Origin: Carnobacterium funditum DSM 5970
Lineage (GTDB): Bacteria > Bacillota > Bacilli > Lactobacillales > Carnobacteriaceae
Length of the DNA stretch: 64,000 nt
Direction: 5' to 3'
Assembly (NCBI RefSeq): GCF_000744185.1
Contig: NZ_JQLL01000001.1
Location: 1,178,001 to 1,242,000, forward strand
Part shown: piece by piece, positions 8,237 through 16,188 of the stretch
Position numbering within the stretch: the first letter of the stretch is position 1
How the letters are laid out: each line of letters begins with the position of its first letter
Translations under genes and position numbers: made by a program
The notes under the pieces: generated by a model
Databases searched by the model: none
What the model was told of the DNA's origin: nothing
What the model saw: the letters and a program-made list of their open reading frames with translations, nothing else

Positions 8237-8710
8237 ATGTATAAAGAAGATCGACTGCCTCAATCTCCAAAAGAAGGCATACTATTTATGGTGATTATAT
8301 CGATTATTTCGGTAAACATCGTCGCTCCTACTATCATGATGTTGGGACAAGGATTCAACATTGAAAATTATTTTGAAACGTTACGAATTATCCCATTCAT
8401 GTGGGTCATTATCGTATTACTGGTAACGTGATTGCAGAGCCGATAGTTGGTAAAGTAATGCCAAAGTCCTTAGGTGAAACCGATGAGTTTAACGCTCTTA
8501 TACTATTAAATACCTATTTAACTGTTACCATTATATCTATTTGTCTGTCAATAATAGGACCATTGGGTTGGTATGAGAAAAATAAGCATAAAGCCTTCTC
8601 AAAGCTTCTTTCCAAATTGCTTTAAAAACTTTGGTGTAGCTATTTGGGTTGAGTTGCTAGTTGCACAGCCTATCGCAAGATTTGCAATGTACAAACTGCA
8701 TGTAAAGTAA
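8237..8710 (+). pseudogene. DUF2798-like membrane protein, double frameshift
   Basis: Three frames together spell one protein. Residues MYKEDRLPQSPKEG plus a first helix run to a stop at 8429-8431. The next frame continues VIAEPIVGKVMPKSLGETDE and a helix region to 8625. A third frame gives NFGVAIWVELLVAQPIARF to the TAA at 8708-8710. The order (helix, AEPIVGK, helix, W..A..VAQPIARF) is that of DUF2798 proteins, two-helix repeats of unknown function. GGAGGG precedes the ATG. One base indel near 8425 and another near 8623 break it. It may be a recent pseudogene or contain sequencing errors. Confidence 0.65.
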
Positions 8711-8738
8711 AAAAAAGACTACCCATTTTTAGCCCTTC

Positions 8739-8768
8739 CAAGAACCCTTAATCTAGAGGGTTCTTTTT
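8739..8768 (+). terminator. Rho-independent terminator
   Basis: AAGAACCCT and AGGGTTCTT form a 9-bp stem with a 7-base loop, followed by seven T residues. It ends the DUF2798 unit and may also shield the convergent ArsR remnant. Confidence 0.85.
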
Positions 8769-8816
8769 TTCTTATTTAATCTATGATAGTTGGTCAAATA
8801 AAGATTCGAACAGAAT

Positions 8817-9077
8817 TTAATTTACAGCAATAATAAGAATAGTAACTATAATTAAGATAATTACACATGAGAATGTAAACAAAAAAACATTTTGTAGGTA
8901 CATTTTTTTATACCGTACGTTTTCCATATTTAAATTTCTTGCACTATTTCCAACACTAAGTTCTTCTCGATGTAAAAGAAACAAAATCGACAGTCTCGTA
9001 GGATCACTAATTAGTCTAAATAGTGTACTTACTTCTTGTATAGATTCTTTCTCCAATAGAGAAGATGATCGATTCAT
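8817..9077 (-). pseudogene. Truncated ArsR-type metal repressor joined to a foreign membrane tail
   Basis: Residues 1-52 are the N-terminal half of an ArsR/SmtB repressor (EVSTLFRLISDPTRLSILFL, then LHREELSVGNSARNLNME). Where the recognition helix (QSAVSHQL type) should follow, the sequence changes to VRYKKMYLQNVFLF and one strong membrane helix, ending at 86 residues. DNA-binding and dimerisation parts are missing, so it cannot be a normal repressor. A deletion fused two genes, or the tail was captured. The start is ATG 9077 with GGGAG 9 bases upstream. It faces the metal ATPase gene, the usual place of a CzrA/CadC-type regulator. Confidence 0.7.
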
Positions 9078-9207
9078 AGCCAATGCTCCCTCTCCTATAT
9101 GTATCTATTCATACCTAAATTATCATACAAGGTTTGGAATACAAGTTCTTCATCCAATAGAAGACAGGTTAATTTTCTAATAAATAGGGCTAATTTTTTG
9201 GTAATAG

Positions 9208-9236
9208 TTGACAATATCATTTTAGCGGCATAAAAT
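9208..9236 (+). promoter_or_regulatory. Promoter of the metal ATPase gene
   Basis: Consensus -35 TTGACA (9208-9213), a 17-base spacer, and -10 TAAAAT (9231-9236). It lies about 95 bases before the ATPase start, with a CzrA-like operator directly downstream. Confidence 0.7.
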
Positions 9237-9247
9237 GAACATACAGA

Positions 9248-9269
9248 CATATGATTAAGCATTCATGTG
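9248..9269 (+). promoter_or_regulatory. CzrA/ArsR-type operator
   Basis: CATATGA-N8-TCATGTG, an imperfect inverted repeat with the same 7-8-7 layout as the Staphylococcus CzrA operator (TATATGA-N8-TCATATA). It covers the expected transcription start of the ATPase gene. Metal-dependent repression is inferred, but the local regulator is truncated. Confidence 0.6.
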
Positions 9270-9329
9270 TAAAACGTAATTGTTACGAAGTAATAAAACA
9301 ATACTATCTATTTTAAGAAAGGTGATAAA

Positions 9330-11231
9330 ATGGCTAATAGTAAAAAAAAACAGCCTCACGAAGAGCACCCTCATGGAAAGGCCCCCATCATTTTATATTT
9401 TATTGGTTTAGCACTGGCGATTATCGCATTATTATTGACCGATAACTACCTATTCCTACAAAACAGTTTATTTTCAATCGCTACAATTACAGCTGGGTAT
9501 CACGTCATTATTATTGAAGGATTAAGCGAGACTATCGAAAACACCAAAAATAAAAAGAACTTTACACCTAATTCTCATATTTTAATGGGACTAGCTGCAA
9601 TTGGAGCTTCTCTAATAGGTAGTTTTTGGGAAGGAACATTATTGATTCTCATTTTCTCTGGAGCTCATTTTCTTGAAGACTACGCTGAAGGCAGAAGCAA
9701 AAGAGAAATGACTAAGTTGATGGAAATGAATCCAACAACAGCTAAATTAATTATGCCTGATGGAAAGACTGAAACCGTTGCTGTCGAGGATTTAAAAGTT
9801 GGAGATCAATTACAAGTGTTAAACGGTGATCAAGTACCTATTGATGGAACCATTCTATCGGGCTCTACTTCTATTAACGAATCTGCTATTAACGGTGAAA
9901 GTATGCCTAAAGAAAAGACAACAGGCGATAGTGTTTATGCAAGTACCATAAATGGAACAGGTACTTTCTCGATGGAAGTTACAAAAGAAAATAAAGATAC
10001 TGTGTTCTCAAAAATTTTACAATTAGTGAATCAAAATCAAGACAACCAAACAAAAGCAGCTAGTATCATTCAAAAATTTGAACCTACGTACGTTACGTTT
10101 GTTTTGGTTGCAACCTCACTTATTATTTTACTTGCCCCCTTTTTGTTTGATTGGACATGGTCAGAGAGTATTTACAAAGGGTTAGTTCTTTTGGTTGCAG
10201 CCTCTCCTTGTGCCTTAGCAGCCAGTACCGTTTCCGTAACCTTGTCAACCACATCGAACCTTGCGAAAAAAGGGGTTCTTTCAAAAGGAAGCACGTATCT
10301 ATCACAATTAGCAGATATAGACGCTATTGCTTTTGATAAAACTGGAACTCTTACACGTGGAAAACCAGAAGTTACGAATTACTCTTTTACTGATTTTGTA
10401 AATGAAGAAACTATCATTGATGTTATAGTGGCTCTTGAAAAAGAATCGAATCATCCTTTAGCCAATGCTATTTTAGAAAAATTTGAACCTAAAAATAAGT
10501 TAGACATAGAAGTAACCAATCAAATCGGTAAAGGTTTAACTGGTAATTACGAAGGGAAAAAATATCAGATAGGGAAACCAACTTCTTTTGAAAAGGTCTC
10601 TGAAGAAGATAAACAATTAAACAAAGAATGGGCTTCAGAAGGGAACACAGTCGTTTACGTAGCAGAAGATGAAAAAGTGATTGGTCTGATAGCACTAATG
10701 GATGTTCCTAGCGAACACGCAAAAGCAACGATTGCTTACTTCAAAAAACTTGGTATTCATACGACGTTAATTACTGGAGATTCCGAAATGACAGGACAAG
10801 CTGTTGGTAAAGAATTAGGCATAGATGAAGTCATTGCCAATGTCATGCCGGCAGACAAATCAGCTATTATGGATGAACAAAAACAAAAATATGGAGTGAC
10901 GGCTATGGTAGGAGATGGTGTAAACGATGCACCTGCCCTTGTGAAGGCAGACGTCGGAATAGCTATGGGAGATGGTACTGATGTAGCAGTAGATGTATCT
11001 GATCTCGTTTTAATGCAGAATAATTTATCTAAATTAGTTAATGCACATAAAATTTCTTTGAGAATGAAACGTGTTATTTGGCAAAACATTATTTTCTCAA
11101 TGATTGTTGTAGCTTTTTTAATTGTAGTCAGTTTATTGGGGCTAACGGACATAGCTATTAGTGTACTTGTTCATGAAGGAAGTACATTAATCGTTATCTT
11201 GAATGGTCTTAGGTTATTAAGGACTAATTAA
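9330..11231 (+). CDS. P1B-4-type metal efflux ATPase (ZosA/PfeT/CzcP-like)
   Basis: A 633-residue heavy-metal P-type ATPase. A short histidine-rich start (HEEHPHGK) replaces a metal-binding domain. Key motifs: actuator GES (about 189-191), membrane SPC (SPCALAAS, about 291-298) in place of CPC, phosphorylation DKTGTLT (about 335-341), HP locus ESNHPLANA, hinge GDGVNDAPA, and the last-helix motif HEGSTLIVILNG. SPC plus HEGST defines the P1B-4 group, which exports Co, Zn, Fe or Cd. The exact metal cannot be read from sequence. Promoter and CzrA-like operator lie directly upstream. The ribosome binding site AAGAAAGGTGAT precedes the ATG. Confidence 0.88.
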   Translation: MANSKKKQPHEEHPHGKAPIILYFIGLALAIIALLLTDNYLFLQNSLFSIATITAGYHVIIIEGLSETIENTKNKKNFTPNSHILMGLAAIGASLIGSFWEGTLLILIFSGAHFLEDYAEGRSKREMTKLMEMNPTTAKLIMPDGKTETVAVEDLKVGDQLQVLNGDQVPIDGTILSGSTSINESAINGESMPKEKTTGDSVYASTINGTGTFSMEVTKENKDTVFSKILQLVNQNQDNQTKAASIIQKFEPTYVTFVLVATSLIILLAPFLFDWTWSESIYKGLVLLVAASPCALAASTVSVTLSTTSNLAKKGVLSKGSTYLSQLADIDAIAFDKTGTLTRGKPEVTNYSFTDFVNEETIIDVIVALEKESNHPLANAILEKFEPKNKLDIEVTNQIGKGLTGNYEGKKYQIGKPTSFEKVSEEDKQLNKEWASEGNTVVYVAEDEKVIGLIALMDVPSEHAKATIAYFKKLGIHTTLITGDSEMTGQAVGKELGIDEVIANVMPADKSAIMDEQKQKYGVTAMVGDGVNDAPALVKADVGIAMGDGTDVAVDVSDLVLMQNNLSKLVNAHKISLRMKRVIWQNIIFSMIVVAFLIVVSLLGLTDIAISVLVHEGSTLIVILNGLRLLRTN

Positions 11232-11271
11232 ACACTAGCTTTGTACCATTAATTTTATTTCAATGCTTATT

Positions 11272-11316
11272 AAATAAGAACTCTACCGCTCAAAAGGGAA
11301 TAGGGTTCTTATTTTC
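11272..11316 (+). terminator. Terminator after the metal ATPase gene
   Basis: AAATAAGAAC and GTTCTTATTT form a 10-bp stem, extended by CTCT/AGGG pairing, ending in TTTTC. Confidence 0.75.
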
Positions 11317-11406
11317 TTTCAATGTAGAAAAGAAAACCATACAAATTTCCAACCATTGGTTTAACTAGCGACAGTTTTAACCATGATTTCATATGATGTC
11401 GTTTAA

Positions 11407-11442
11407 TACATGAAATGAGATGAAATCCTGTATCTGGAACTT
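11407..11442 (+). repeat. Dispersed palindromic repeat, copy 4
   Basis: TACATGAAATGAGATGAAAT followed by CCTGTATCTGGAAC. The right arm is degenerate. It lies in the convergent gap between the ATPase and photolyase genes. Confidence 0.7.
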
Positions 11443-11450
11443 TATTAAAA

Positions 11451-11488
11451 TGAGGCTGCTAAAATTCTTCTTGTTTTCAGCAGCCTCC
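11451..11488 (-). terminator. Terminator after the photolyase gene
   Basis: GAGGCTGCT and AGCAGCCTC form a 9-bp stem around an AT-rich loop just past the photolyase stop codon, with TTTT on the minus-strand 3' side. Confidence 0.75.
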
Positions 11489-11491
11489 TTA

Positions 11492-12904
11492 TTAAGTGCT
11501 GTTTTTTTTACTATCTTCAAATGCTTTAATGGTTAACTTTCGCCTTTGTTTGTGTGAGACAATTGGCTCAGGGTAATGTTTCCCTATGATCATTCCAAAT
11601 TCATTTTGCTCTTTTTCAGAAAGCTTTGACGGATCATGTATCTTTAAACTAGTCATATTCTCAAGCTCAGGAATGTAGCGCTTTATGAAATCTCCATCTT
11701 TGTCATACTTCTCTGACTGTGTTGTCGGGTTGAATATTCTGAAATAAGGAACGCTGTCTGTCCCTGTTGAAGCCGCCCATTGCCACCCGCCTATATTACT
11801 AGCCGAATCATAATCAATGAGCATTTCTTGAAAGTATTGTTCTCCCCACCTCCAGTCAATTAACAAGTCTTTGGTTAAAAAAGAAGCTGTTACCATACGC
11901 AGCCGGTTATGCATCCATCCGGTTTCTTTTAACTGTCGCATTGCGGCATCGACTAGTGGAAAACCTGTCTTTCCCTCTTTCCAATTGCTGAAAAATTGCT
12001 TATCATTCTCCCACTCAACTTGACGAAAAGAGGGGTTAATTGAATTGTATTTCTGGTCTGGATGGGAAGCATAGATCATATTGTAAAAATCTCTCCAAGC
12101 CAGCTCTTTAATAAATGTTTCTTTACCTAAAGAATTTTTTGAACGATTAACTTGGTCAAAAACAGTCCGAATGGAAATTTCACCTGTTCTTAAGTGTTTG
12201 GATAAATGGCTTGTTGCATTTTTTAGCGGATAATCTCTGGCCTCATTATAATTATTCAAATCACAGTTAATAAATTCAGCTAAACGCTCATGAGCTGCTT
12301 GATTGCCTAGCTGTAATTCTTTAATAGGAATCTGTTTATCAAGAAAAGAATTAAACTGGTCTTCATCTTTTGAAAATAATGGCTCTTTAATTAATTTTTT
12401 ATTATCAACTATTACTTCAACTACACCAGGTTTTTGTAGTTCTCTCCATTTATTGAAATAAGGCGTAAACACCTTATAATAGGTTCCAGAATTAGTCTTT
12501 ATTTCTTTAGCTGAATGGATATGATGATCATAATAGCCATGAGCCTTGACTCCCAATTCTTTGAAAATATTACTTGCTATCTTATCTCGCTCAAGACCGT
12601 ACCCAGTTTCATCTCTATTTATATAAATATCTGACCAACCAGGAATCTCTTTTTTTAATTTTAAAAAACACTCTTCAAGATCGCCATATAAAATATGCAG
12701 AGTACCCTTTTTTCTTTTCACTTCATCACGCAAAACTTCTACACTTCTAAAAAAAGCCGCTTGATTTAGTGAATTTTCACCTAAAAACTGCTTCGGATTT
12801 ACATGAAACAGCAGCACTAGGGAGTCTGACTCTTGAAAAGCCTGTCTCAGTGCCACATTGTCTTCTAATCTTAAATCTCTTCTAAACCACATAACTGATA
12901 CCAA
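11492..12904 (-). CDS. phrB: Deoxyribodipyrimidine photolyase
   Basis: A class I DNA photolyase of about 470 residues that uses light to split cyclobutane pyrimidine dimers. The N-terminal alpha/beta domain starts VMWFRRDLRLEDN. The FAD domain carries KELAWRDFY (about 265-273), TGFPLVDAAMRQL (about 315-327), HNRLRM, the W-rich stretch DWRWGEQYF, and NIGGWQWAASTGTDSVPYFR (about 374-393), which holds the electron-transfer tryptophans. I chose the TTG at 12904, about 7 bases after AAGAGGAGAG; the frame is open to 12922 but that start would include the ribosome binding site. The gene stands alone with its own terminator. Confidence 0.9.
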   Translation of the reverse strand: MVSVMWFRRDLRLEDNVALRQAFQESDSLVLLFHVNPKQFLGENSLNQAAFFRSVEVLRDEVKRKKGTLHILYGDLEECFLKLKKEIPGWSDIYINRDETGYGLERDKIASNIFKELGVKAHGYYDHHIHSAKEIKTNSGTYYKVFTPYFNKWRELQKPGVVEVIVDNKKLIKEPLFSKDEDQFNSFLDKQIPIKELQLGNQAAHERLAEFINCDLNNYNEARDYPLKNATSHLSKHLRTGEISIRTVFDQVNRSKNSLGKETFIKELAWRDFYNMIYASHPDQKYNSINPSFRQVEWENDKQFFSNWKEGKTGFPLVDAAMRQLKETGWMHNRLRMVTASFLTKDLLIDWRWGEQYFQEMLIDYDSASNIGGWQWAASTGTDSVPYFRIFNPTTQSEKYDKDGDFIKRYIPELENMTSLKIHDPSKLSEKEQNEFGMIIGKHYPEPIVSHKQRRKLTIKAFEDSKKNST

Positions 12905-12926
12905 GTAATCTCTCCTCTTCAAATTT

Positions 12927-13060
12927 TTAACTAAACTCTATTCCTATCCATTCATCACGAATGTTGTTTTCTTTTTGCGTTAGTATCTGCTGCGTTGCAA
13001 TCTTCTTTAAGACTGTTTTTCTTTCTGCAAGATCTATAAAGAGCCCGCTTTTCAGCTTTA
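12927..13060 (-). pseudogene. C-terminal remnant of an unidentified gene upstream of phrB
   Basis: A frame ending at TAA 12927-12929 reads LFIDLAERKTVLKKIATQQI and then LTQKENNIRDEWIGIEFS, with coiled and charged character. No start or ribosome binding site is visible, and it ends 22 bases before the photolyase start, as the last gene of a former operon would. The family is not recognised. Confidence 0.3.
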
Positions 13061-13117
13061 TTCTACACTGATATCATCAGTCTACAACCTCTATCAAAAA
13101 TGACTCAAGCCAGAGGA

Positions 13118-13340
13118 CTAGTGGTTTTTTACATACCGATAGAGAGTCGCATATCTGATTCCAGTCATTTCTGTAATCTCCTCCACACTATATTGCTGGC
13201 TCTTGTAGAGCTTGATCGCTCGTTTCACAACTCGTGCATTTTCTTCCTCTTGCCTTAGCACTTTTCAATTATTCCTTGCTTTGCTCCACAATGAAATCTC
13301 GTTTGAATAGAGTAACAAAGATAGAAACCGTTCAACCTGA
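13118..13340 (-). pseudogene. Decayed serine recombinase, C-terminal part
   Basis: The minus strand gives KRDFIVEQSKE, stop, LKSAKARGRK. This corresponds to the resolvase long-helix end (ERD.I.ERT.EGL..AKARGRK). A shifted frame then gives RAIKLYKSQQYSVEEITEMT and GIRYATLYRYVKNH, the helix-turn-helix DNA-binding tail of resolvases/invertases, ending at TAG 13118-13120. Stops and frameshifts make it inactive. It lies downstream of a second recombinase relic in the same orientation. Confidence 0.7.
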
Positions 13341-13420
13341 TAGGGTAGCTATACTAGACGATATCAGCAGTTGTTTGATTAAAAATAAAAAAACTACTAT
13401 TCTATATTCTGATAAAAAAA

Positions 13421-13456
13421 TACACATGGAAATGGATGAAATCGCGTATCCAGAAC
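13421..13456 (+). repeat. Dispersed palindromic repeat, copy 5 (divergent)
   Basis: TACACATGGAAATGGATGAA followed by ATCGCGTATCCAGAAC. The arms are degenerate but the order and the trailing CCAGAACCT match copy 1. AACCTcttaacagcAGGGTT then TTTT forms a terminator-like hairpin. It lies between the two recombinase relics. Confidence 0.55.
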
Positions 13457-13552
13457 CTCTTAACAGCAGGGTTTTTCTATCCTCCTCCAATACACAATTG
13501 CATTCTCTAACAAACTAAATCATGTGTCGATAAATCTTTTCCTCCCTACTTG

Positions 13553-13920
13553 TTGTTTTTCTTTACTTATGTTCTATCTAACTCACTAAAGGCTGACATA
13601 ATAGGTAAACTTAATTTTCCAGTCCATTTACTAGTAACTATTCTTAAAGCTAAACTATTCAAGAAATTGTTTCCTTTTTTAAGAGTTTTACTACCTCTGA
13701 TAATTACTTTGTATTTCTTCCTAATCTATCCATTCTTGTCCCTACTAATGTATCGCTTGAAATCATTTTGTTTAACAAATCATTTAACCCATCTTTATTA
13801 TTTGAAATACCAGAAACTTTCTCATGAATACCTTAACCACAAGTCTTTATTCTTAATACTTCTATTTGAGCATCTAAATTTTAATCCAAAGAAGATACCC
13901 TAGCCGATTTAAAAACCACC
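13553..13920 (-). pseudogene. Decayed serine recombinase (resolvase/invertase), catalytic part
   Basis: On the minus strand: SARVSSLD, stop, NLDAQIEVL, which includes the catalytic serine of the RVSS motif; then EKVSGISNNKDGLNDLLNKM, then DTLVGTRMDRLGRNTK, stop, LSEVVKLLKK, then in another frame TGKLSLPIMSAFSELDRT. This is the order of a small serine recombinase catalytic domain. At least four stops and a frameshift break it. The 117-residue frame on the opposite strand here is only its shadow. Confidence 0.75.
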
Positions 13921-14265
13921 ATATATCCCTCTTTTTTATAATCTATTGATATGTCTACATGATACATTGCAAATGTTATTAGAACAACACTCAAAATATG
14001 ATATGTATTAATGGGTATACTCTATTGATAGTCTAGCAGCTTAATCTAAACCATCTACCTGTAAAAAGAATAGAATAGTTCTTAGCATTGCTTTCCCAAA
14101 ACAGTAAATCAATTACATAATTCCAATAAGATTCTACAAAATAATAATATAGAGGTATTTATTTCATGAAGAAAACGCTATTATAGTTAATGAGTAAGTA
14201 TGCTCTAAATGATTATCACGTATATTGAAATAGTCTAAAACTATTTAATAAAGAAAGGTGTAACC
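13921..14265. other. Non-coding AT-rich gap
   Basis: No supported frame, RNA gene or hairpin on either strand. AAAGGTG at 14254-14260 belongs to the next small frame. Confidence 0.5.
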
Positions 14266-14519
14266 ATGAATGACTATTTAAAAATTAATAAACATACTAA
14301 TTATTCTAAAACACAAAAAAATTCTTTCCTGTACTAGCGGATAGTGTAATTGAACATTACTACACATATGCAAAAATTGAGGCCTTTGATACCGTATCTA
14401 AGAACACACTTTTTTATGGTCATATTGGAGCAGATAAAATTACGAAAGTTAGTTTATATACACAAATTTCTTTTTTCTTAAATTGTGTATTTTTAGTATC
14501 TCTGATAGTTCAAATGTAA
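14266..14519 (+). pseudogene. Unknown small protein, frameshifted
   Basis: A good ribosome binding site (AAGAAAGGTG, 5 bases before ATG 14266) starts MNDYLKINKHTNYSKTQKNS, which stops at TAG after 24 codons. The adjacent frame continues FFPVLADSVIEHYYTYAKIE, then FDTVSKNTLFYGHIGADKIT and a hydrophobic end, to TAA 14517-14519. A single base change in the A-run near 14310-14320 would give one protein of about 83 residues with a C-terminal membrane helix. I do not recognise the family. Confidence 0.45.
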
Positions 14520-14637
14520 ATATAGAAGAATTGTAAACTATTAAAAGATAGATAAAAAGTATCCCCTATTCAAGAAGCTATTTTTCTCTTTAAGCTGAAA
14601 AATAAAGCTTTATTTATAAGAGAGAGGACAAAAAATT

Positions 14638-15972
14638 ATGACTGAGAAGAAAAAACTATTCTCCTTAACTTTTCCAATTTTTTTAGAGAGCTTATTATTT
14701 TCCATCATTGGAAGTGTAGATACCATCATGCTCTCTCGCTACAATGACTCCGCCGTAGGAGCGGTGGGAGTGGTTAATCAAATGATTTTCCTCATTCTTA
14801 TTGCAGGCAATATTATTCTTTCTGGTACAGGTATCTTGCTTGCACAAGCTATCGGAGCAAAAAGATCAAAAGCTCATCTTCAAAAATTGACTTTAACAGC
14901 CATACTGGTCAATCTAATTATGGGGTTTCTTTTTAGTTTAGCTTTCGTGGCTTTCTCTGGGAGCGTTTTAAGTATTATGAATCTGCGAGGGGAGATGCTA
15001 GCTTTCGCAAAACAATATCTAGTCATTGTGGGTGGCTTTATTTTTATGCAACTTCTGGCCATGACATTTTCCATGTTTCTTCGTTCCTTTGGGAAAACGA
15101 AAGCCACATTAAAGATTTCTATCATTACCAACTTAACCAATGTATTTTTAAATTATCTTTTGATTTATGGTCATTTGGGTTTCTCAGCTATGGGGGTAAG
15201 AGGGGCTGCCATAGCCACCATTATAAGTCGAGGCTTAGGGATGATTATTTTAAGCTATCTGGTTTATGACCTAATTTTCAAACCTAAAATGGTCTCCTTC
15301 ACCATGGGAGATTTTAAAGAAAATATTCCTGCTATTTTAAAATTTGGTCTTCCTGCAGCTGGAGAACAAATTTCTTACAATCTGGCCCGTTTTGTCATGA
15401 TGCTAATGATTACAAGACTCGGGGAAGTAGCTATCACTGCGTATTCCTACAGCAATACTCTGGTTAGCTTTGTTTATATTTTTGCTGTTTCCTTAGGGCA
15501 AGGCACCTCCATCATGATAGGCTGGCACTTTGGTGCGAAAAACTATTTAAAAACCAAGGACCTAACCTCCTTTGCTTCTAAAGCTTCCTTTATTATTAGT
15601 ATGCTAGCTTGTTTAATTCTAGTTTTATTTAGAGTTCCTCTACTGGGTTTACTCACTAATAATCTGCAAATCATTACTTTAGCCAGCCAAGTTTTAGTGT
15701 TTAATTTTATTTTAGAAGCGGGAAGAAGCCAGAATTTGATTTTTGTAAGTGCCTTAAGAGCTTCCTCTGATGTGAAATTCCCTTTCTATGTCGGCGTTTT
15801 ATCCATGTGGAGTGTTGGTGTGTTTCTCGCTTACTTCTTCTCTTTTCCACTTCAAATGGGCTTAGTAGGAGTCTGGTTAGCTTTAGGTCTAGACGAAATT
15901 GTCCGTTCTATCTTTATGAGACTCAGGTGGCGGAAAAATATGCAGAAAATTTTTCTTGAACTATCATCATAA
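14638..15972 (+). CDS. MATE-family multidrug exporter
   Basis: A 444-residue protein with twelve predicted membrane helices in two similar halves. The first begins TFPIFLESLLFSIIGSVDTI and the second restarts near residue 240 with LPAAGEQISYNLARF. This is the MATE pattern (P..E.....G..DT.M). Members export cationic drugs or metabolites with Na+ or H+. The substrate is unknown. AGAGAGGAC lies 8 bases before the ATG. It is monocistronic. Its codon use is slightly more GC-rich than its neighbours, and recombinase relics lie next to it, so acquisition by transfer is possible. Confidence 0.88.
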   Translation: MTEKKKLFSLTFPIFLESLLFSIIGSVDTIMLSRYNDSAVGAVGVVNQMIFLILIAGNIILSGTGILLAQAIGAKRSKAHLQKLTLTAILVNLIMGFLFSLAFVAFSGSVLSIMNLRGEMLAFAKQYLVIVGGFIFMQLLAMTFSMFLRSFGKTKATLKISIITNLTNVFLNYLLIYGHLGFSAMGVRGAAIATIISRGLGMIILSYLVYDLIFKPKMVSFTMGDFKENIPAILKFGLPAAGEQISYNLARFVMMLMITRLGEVAITAYSYSNTLVSFVYIFAVSLGQGTSIMIGWHFGAKNYLKTKDLTSFASKASFIISMLACLILVLFRVPLLGLLTNNLQIITLASQVLVFNFILEAGRSQNLIFVSALRASSDVKFPFYVGVLSMWSVGVFLAYFFSFPLQMGLVGVWLALGLDEIVRSIFMRLRWRKNMQKIFLELSS

Positions 15973-16045
15973 GGTTACAATTTATTCTTAGCACCCTATT
16001 GAACACTTATTTGATACTTTAAAAGCAAAAAAATGAGGATCATTT

Positions 16046-16141
16046 ATGTACTTTCAAAGTTAGACAGTTATTACGGAAACGGTTATTCTATCTAGCCTAC
16101 TGTGTATGGCCATCATCATTTTTTTGCGTATTTTCGATTAA
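16046..16141 (+). pseudogene. Tiny membrane peptide gene with an internal TAG
   Basis: GAGGATC lies 8 bases before an ATG that reads MYFQS, TAG, TVITETVILSSLLCMAIIIF, LRIFD, stop. The frame is otherwise clean and describes a one-helix peptide of about 31 residues, like holin-like or type I toxin peptides. The amber codon at position 6 is either a mutation or an error, or the true product starts elsewhere. It lies just before the shared terminator with dus. Confidence 0.35.
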
Positions 16142-16143
16142 AT

Positions 16144-16188
16144 AAAAAAACCCAAAGAAATGTCGGCACACATTCTTTGGGTTTTTTA
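16144..16188 (-). terminator. Bidirectional terminator after dus
   Basis: AAAAAACCCAAAGAA and TTCTTTGGGTTTTTT form a long stem with A-runs and T-runs on both sides, directly after the dus stop codon. Confidence 0.85.

Noticed and set aside
10757-11152. A 131-residue minus-strand frame inside the metal ATPase
   Set aside because: It is fully contained in a strongly conserved gene, has no ribosome binding site, and is a typical shadow of an A-rich coding strand.
13234-13518. A 94-residue + strand frame
   Set aside because: It lies over the minus-strand resolvase relic and the dispersed repeat, has no ribosome binding site, and its composition is that of an antisense shadow.
13550-13903. A 117-residue hydrophobic + strand frame resembling a membrane protein
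   Set aside because: The opposite strand spells a clear, if broken, serine recombinase catalytic domain. The Leu/Phe-rich frame is its complement.
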